Source: Massariosphaeria phaeospora (lineage: Eukaryota > Ascomycota > Dothideomycetes > Pleosporales). Taken from it: a stretch of 64,000 nt of DNA. Shown piece after piece: positions 59,482 through 64,000 of this stretch. The notes beneath the pieces were generated by a model. It was not told the DNA's origin. It saw nothing but the letters and a program-made list of their open reading frames with translations, and did not search any database. The first letter of the stretch is position 1. The number at the start of each line of letters is the position of its first letter. The stretch spans positions 1,736,001 through 1,800,000 of the forward strand of contig JAADJZ010000006.1 in the NCBI GenBank assembly GCA_011032825.1. Direction: 5' to 3'. Position numbers and translations under genes: made by a program.

Positions 59482-59874
59482 TAGGCTGGTAAATGGGTAG
59501 AGGTTGGGTTAGGGTTGGGTTAGCTTACGTCAGACCTCAACCCAACCCTAGCCTTAACCCGCGCTAGTTACTAAGCAGCTTGGGTAGAGGTTGGGTTAGA
59601 GTGGTCAAAGCTTAGGGTTGTGGTTGGGTCTTACATAATATTTACAACCTATATTAATATTAAGTTTTCTATGTATATTTATCACATTTACTTATCACAG
59701 TTTCTTAACTATTTAGGTAACCCTAACCTAACCCCCAACCCAGAGCTTTGACCACCCTAACCCAACCCCTACCCACGCTAGGTTAACTCTAACCCAACCT
59801 TAACCCAAGGTCTGTGCGACCCATAACCCAACCTATACCCATCGATGGGTACCCCCTACCCATTCGCCAGCGTA
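59482..59874. mobile_element. 393 bp hAT-like MITE with telomere-like repeats
   Basis: It has an 8 bp direct duplication GTTTTGGT on both sides (59474-59481 and 59875-59882) and inverted ends TAGGCTGGTAAATGGGTAG / TACGCTGGCGAATGGGTAG. An 8 bp duplication is the hAT superfamily signature. Internal sequence is dominated by GGTTGGGTTAG and GGGTTAGGG words on the left and their complements on the right, with an AT-rich centre. No coding capacity. It splits the 5' leader of E2. Confidence 0.78.
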
Positions 59875-59931
59875 GTTTTGGTAAGAGTAGAGCACGAGCC
59901 CGAGTAGAGCACAAGCCCGACCTGCATGGTA

Positions 59932-62062
59932 CTGTACAGTGCCCGTGCGCGCGATGAGCCAGTACAACCGATAAGCTACTCCAACTAAAATTAGCACCCG
60001 CAAAAACGAGGCTGTAGAGCTACATATTAATTTAACTATTATAAAATTTTCTAGTGTAGTACTAGTTATATAGAGGCTTGCGCATCTTTTGCACTATTTG
60101 AATTTTTGTGGTACCTTGATTTGGCGGCCCCGCGTAGTGGTTTTGGGTGGAGGCTGCGGCAGCAGAGATGCAGCATTAACACTACTTGCAGCACCTACAA
60201 CACGACGCCTCTTTGTAGATTTTGCTACAGCGCTAGATAAAGCTGCTCGCTTGCTTTTTTTTAGTGTATCGCGAGATTTTTGTAAAGTTGCAGCGTTGCG
60301 TTGCTGCTTTTTGAGCGCGCGCGCGGCGGCTAGCTCTGCAGCCTTCGCTTTCTGCTCCTCATTGCGCCGCTCCTTTGTAATTTGTCGCAGCGCTTTTGCC
60401 TCTTTTACTATCTTTGTTTTATATAGTGTAGCAGCAGCTTTAAGCTCTTTTGCCTAAGTTTTCTAGAGTTTTTGCTGCTTTTCTTCGCGCTGTTTGACTG
60501 TCTCGCGCACTCGAGCTTCTCGGATCTTGCGAGGACTCTATAGTACAGCGCTGCTATGATACTCCTCGCGCTGCTGCAGGTTAAGGACTTTACTTTTCTT
60601 CTTATGCTTTCGTTTCGTGGTGAGTACCGCGCAGAAGCCATCGTTTTCGTAGTAGAGTAGCTTGTTTTGAACTTGTAAAGAGTGTAATGTACTAGCAAAG
60701 CGTTTAGCTTTACCTTTCGTCTTATCTGCAACTGCGGTGTCTAGAATTTTTCGTATATTATTCTAACTATCCCTATCACCAAGCTTCTGCAGTTCTGCAT
60801 TTTTATCTTGATCTAAAGTAGTAGTGTTGAAGCGTTTGAGTATAACCTTTGCATCTATCGGCTACACGCCCGTAGCTTCAAAACTCTTCTGTATAGTCTC
60901 TCTCCTCATTGTAGTGCCCCACGCTGACCAAAATATTGGAAAAAAGTCGCTTTTCTTGACGCCAACAAGCCCTTGCGATTGGTGTAGGTAGCAGTTGAGT
61001 TCTTGCGAGTAGTAGTTCAAAAGAGGAGAAAACAATACTACATCAAGCAGCTGTAAAGTGTAAGTTGAATAAGAAAAAAAAACAGCTAGTAAGATTTTAT
61101 TAGCGTCGCAAAAGTCTATAAACTCGCGCGTAAAGTAGCTGCCGTGGCTGTTAACGAGAAGGAGGCGCTATTGCCGGCGCGCTTTTTGCTTTGTGTAGCG
61201 CTTAAACAGCTGCTTAAGCTAGGCCAATTCGATATCGTTGTTCGTCCATCCTAAGGTTGAGTTCGCTATAAATACTTGGTGTTTTCTAGCTTCAACGTCG
61301 TCAACCTAGCTTGATTGCAAGCTAGCTTTTCTCTCGTAGATAAGAGCGAGCGGCAGCGCCTTACCATCAGCGCAAACACAAGCCAAAAGCGTAATCCATT
61401 CTCTATTGCCATCTTGTATAGCCGCTGTACGCAATTTTGCCTGCCAAACTGCTTTAGAAAAGACGCGTTTTGAGCGTGTAGTAATGCTGACAAAGAAGCT
61501 TTTTTCATCTATATTATAGGTATTGCGCGCTTTAACGCCGTACTCATGCATTTTCCTGTGCAGCAGTTGAAAGTATAGGTTGTATTTCTCATGTAAGTCA
61601 GCTTGGTGACGATTGCGATCAATCCCAGCGCTCTATTTAGTGGTAAGCTCGTCGGCGTGGCGATGCAGAAAGCGCGAAACCCACGCATGCAAAGCCTCGT
61701 GTTTCGCAACTGCGCTGGCGAAATTTCGTACCATCTCTCTTGTAGGTGGCAAGCCTTGCTCTGTGCATCTTTCTATGTACTGTACAAGCTCTGCCTCTTG
61801 TTGTGGGTTAAGTAATTGCTGTTCTTCTGATGCGGCTGCGTGGGACTGCGTTCTGCCCTTGTGCCTTCGCGACAGTGTTGTGCAATCGACATTAAACTGT
61901 TTTGCAACTTCGCGATACGAGAAAGATGCGCCAGCTTCACCTAATTCGATTGCTTCAATCGCAGCCTCGATTGAGTTCATATTGGTGGAGTTGTGACGCG
62001 TTAAGGTTGGGACGAAATACATGTTTTGATGTTGGGGTGGCTCATCGCGCGCACGGGCACTC
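59932..62062 (-). mobile_element. pogo/Fot1-like element D (2,131 bp), abutting E2
   Basis: Ends are CAGTGCCCGTGCGCGCGATG (left) and GAGTGCCCGTGCGCGCGATG (right, read inward); TA is at 59930-59931, shared with E2, and at 62063-62064. The minus-strand transposase starts at 61980 (MNSIEAAIEAIELGEAGASF), with a complete psq helix-turn-helix (VAKQFNVDCTTLSRRHKG) and CENP-B-like part (PPTREMVRNFASAVAKHEAL, then WVSRFLHRHADELTTK). A TAG follows, then the first catalytic block NTYNIDEKSFFVSITTRSKR. The rest is broken, and the C-terminus is basic. Confidence 0.87.
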
Positions 62063-62080
62063 TAATCCTTTGCTACCTTA

Positions 62081-64000
62081 CCGAGGCGCCCGGCGTGACC
62101 ATCCACCCGGCGTGACCATCCAGCCGAACACCGAACCCTGACAACTACATAACTTCAACACGACACAACTCTACCAATATGGGAGCAATTGAGGATGCGA
62201 TTGAAGCGATTGAATCGCGCGAGCCAGGAGAACCTTTTTCATATAGGAAAATAGCAGCCATCTATGGCTGCAGCTACGCAGCGCTCAGCCGAAGACACCG
62301 AAGCGTCTCAACCTCATGCAGCACCAAGGCTCAAAACCAGCAAGCGCTCCACCCCTAGCAGGAGCTGGAGCTCCTACGCTATATAGAGCGCTTTACAAGG
62401 CAAGGCCTACCTTCTACACGACCTATAATACGACGCTTTGCCTCAGATATCGCGAAAAAAGAGGTTGGAAAAGGCTAGGTTGATCGATATATCAAGCGAC
62501 ACCAGGTTGATCTAATCTCACGCTGGGCTACCGGCATCGATCGCTCACGGCACTAGGCTAATTCTCGGTTGAAGTATACTCTCTACTTTGAGCTTCTACG
62601 CAGTAAGATTAGCTAATACAATATAGAGCCTTGCAATATGTACAACATGAATAAGAAAAGCTGCATGCTAGGAATACTTACTCGCTCAAAGCGAGTGTTC
62701 AGCAAGAGGCTATATGAGAAGGGGAAAATCAAGGCTCACATCTAGAATAGCAATCGGAAGTGGATAACGCTGCTGGCCTGCATATGCGCTAATAGAACAG
62801 CCTTTGCGCTTGCGCTAATATATCAATCAAACTTAGGCTCGATATAGGACACCTAGCTACAAGCTCTAAGGCCTAAAGACCAAGTATATATATCCTCCTT
62901 ACTTTCTAGCTAGACAAACAACAATATAAGACTAGCCTAGCTCAAACAAGTGTTTAATCGATCTACGAAGGAAAAAGCAAGGCGGAGCTATCGATTACTT
63001 GTCCTAGACAGCCATAGATCTCACCTCACAATAGATTTCATCGAGTACTGCGATCGGAATAGGATTTTTCTTGCAGTATACTTCTCTCATTTAACTTACA
63101 CTCTCCAGCCGCTTGACGTCGTCATGTTTAAGCTATTCTCATTAGCTTACTCAAACTAAGTAGCTGCGTTCATAGAGAGGTGCCAAGGGCTTACATCTAT
63201 GAGCAAACGAGACTTTTATTCTATGTTTATAGCTGCCTAGAAGGCTTCGTTCAAGAAGGATACTATACTCAAGGCTTTTAAGGCAACTAGCCTCTCACCT
63301 TTCGAGCTAGAGGTGATACTCAAACGATTCAATTAGCTAGCTCTATTAGGCTATTCAAGCGATAGCGACTCCTTAGCCCTAAGCGCATCAGATTGGAGGA
63401 AGATCAGACGGCTGGTCGATCACGCTGTAGCTAATAGAGACTAGAAAAAGATCTCAAAGCTTAACCAAACGATCCACCGACTCTCGATTAGATCAGTACT
63501 AGCTGAGCATGAGAATGTGAGACTCAAGGAGGCTCTCATCAATAAGAGGCAGCGTAGAAAGCGAGGCAAGGCTCTGCCTCTAGAGGCAGCTAAAGAGTAT
63601 CACGGTGGGGCTGTATTCTGGACTCCAAGCAAGGTGGATAGGGCACGTGATCGCCTGCGGCAGCAGGAGGCTGAGGCGGAGCAACAACAACTCCAAAAAG
63701 CAGAGATATCTCGCGTACGTGAGGAGCAGAGGCAGGAGAAGCTCAAGGCTGTTGAGGCAAGGCGTGCAGCGAGAACAGCAGCGCAATTGATAAGGCAGGA
63801 GGAGAAGGCTCGTGAGGCTGCTAATCGAGCCTCACGACAGGCAGCTCGTAGGACTCAACAACGACTCCAACAAGCTCAAAAAACTGCCCAAAGAGCTTAG
63901 AGGAGACGCCTTAAGGTAGCTACGAAGGCAGGCTCAAAAAAGAGAGTAGCTGCGCAGCCTTAGGGTGGTAGTGAAGCCTCAGGTGCTGCAGCAGGCCCAC
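62081..64000 (+). mobile_element. pogo/Fot1-like element F, opposite orientation, runs off the window
   Basis: Its left end is probably just after TA at 62079-62080. A direct duplication CCCGGCGTGACCATCCA occurs at about 62089-62122. The plus-strand transposase starts at 62179 (MGAIEDAIEAIESREPGEPF) and keeps frame to beyond 63900: SYAALSRRHRS, a CENP-B-like part, NMYNMNKKSCMLGI, the second catalytic block LLVLDSHRSHLTIDFIEYCD with LQPLDVVMFKLF, and GGAVFWTPSKVDRARDRLRQ followed by an Arg/Gln/Ala-rich coiled coil. About a dozen in-frame stops, mostly TAG at expected Trp or Gln positions, inactivate it. The first catalytic Asp of NMDEK is Asn here. Confidence 0.85.

Larger units (their letters stand above)
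52257..59929 (-). mobile_element. pogo/Fot1-like element E2, host of four nested insertions (net 2,123 bp)
   Basis: Ends are CCATGCAGGTCGAGCTTGTG (left) and CCATGCAGGTCGGGCTTGTG (right, read inward), with TA at 52255-52256 and 59930-59931. The minus-strand transposase starts at 59427 (MALINKAIADLKSHEQDEDF) and runs through RRLPPTRAMIRNFASNIS and NTYNIDEKSFIISVTRRSKR, with TAG interruptions. It is split by insertions at 59482-59874, 56555-58683, 54449-56552 and 53373-54282. Removing them, with their target duplications, gives 2,123 bp, in line with its relatives. The joined target at 54441-54448/58686 aligns base for base with the same site in element C. Confidence 0.85.

Noticed and set aside
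59482..59874. Interstitial telomere from a chromosome fusion
   Set aside because: The TTAGGG-like words are imperfect and symmetrical, and sit inside an element with inverted ends and an 8 bp target duplication.
60089..60457. Plus-strand open frame of 122 codons
   Set aside because: Lies antisense to the low-complexity transposase C-terminus of element D; the same shadow frame recurs at 50307 in E1.
49753..64000. CRISPR-like array or prophage
   Set aside because: Repeats are transposon ends and subterminal regions, not regularly spaced short repeats, and the genome is eukaryotic.

Overview
This 64 kb window is nuclear DNA of a filamentous ascomycete (Pezizomycotina). The style fits a Dothideomycete, but that placement is inference. 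The evidence is short 47-64 nt introns with GT(A/G)NGT donors and CTAAC/CTGAC-type branch sites, gene families restricted to filamentous fungi, and decayed transposons carrying C-to-T changes typical of repeat-induced point mutation (RIP).

Bases 1-35,600 and 44,200-49,600 are gene-dense housekeeping DNA. In order they hold: a zinc-type alcohol dehydrogenase (-); a fungal-specific protein of unknown function with five exons and a GC-AG intron (-); a ten-exon pyruvate decarboxylase-like ThDP enzyme (+); a DUF924/EF-hand fusion (-); a GT25-like type II membrane glycosyltransferase (-); an aspartic-protease-like membrane protein lacking its first active-site motif (+); a GMPPA-like GDP-mannose pyrophosphorylase subunit (+); a 2OG-Fe(II) oxygenase (+); a DUF1349 protein (-); the 30.4 kDa complex I subunit (-) diverging from the CCR4-NOT ubiquitin ligase NOT4 (+); a large open C-terminal region that probably belongs to NOT4; a CCCH zinc-finger protein (+); the INCENP/Sli15 chromosomal-passenger scaffold (+); and an Nce102-type MARVEL protein (-). 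After the gap come a PSP1-domain protein (+), an unrecognised charged protein (+) and a small hypothetical protein (-).

Bases 35,600-44,200 are gene-poor. They contain a decayed minisatellite of about 0.95 kb and one weakly supported small gene. Tetranucleotide microsatellites lie between the INCENP and Nce102 genes.

Bases 49,750-64,000 are a transposon graveyard built almost entirely of pogo/Fot1-like (Tc1/mariner, CENP-B/DDE) elements of 2.06-2.13 kb. Three of them (50,192-52,254; 52,257-59,929; 59,932-62,062) sit end to end and share single TA target sites. The middle one is itself interrupted by a 910 bp long-inverted-repeat element, by two more pogo elements stacked at one TA, and by a 393 bp hAT-like MITE with an 8 bp target duplication. 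Removing the four insertions returns the host element to 2,123 bp, the family length. Most in-frame stops in the decayed transposases are TAG. A seventh element (62,081 to the window end) lies in the opposite orientation.

The leads most worth following are the nested and tandem TA stacking, and a 16+6 bp complementary pair that brackets the NOT4 stop codon and could control splicing to a roughly doubled protein.
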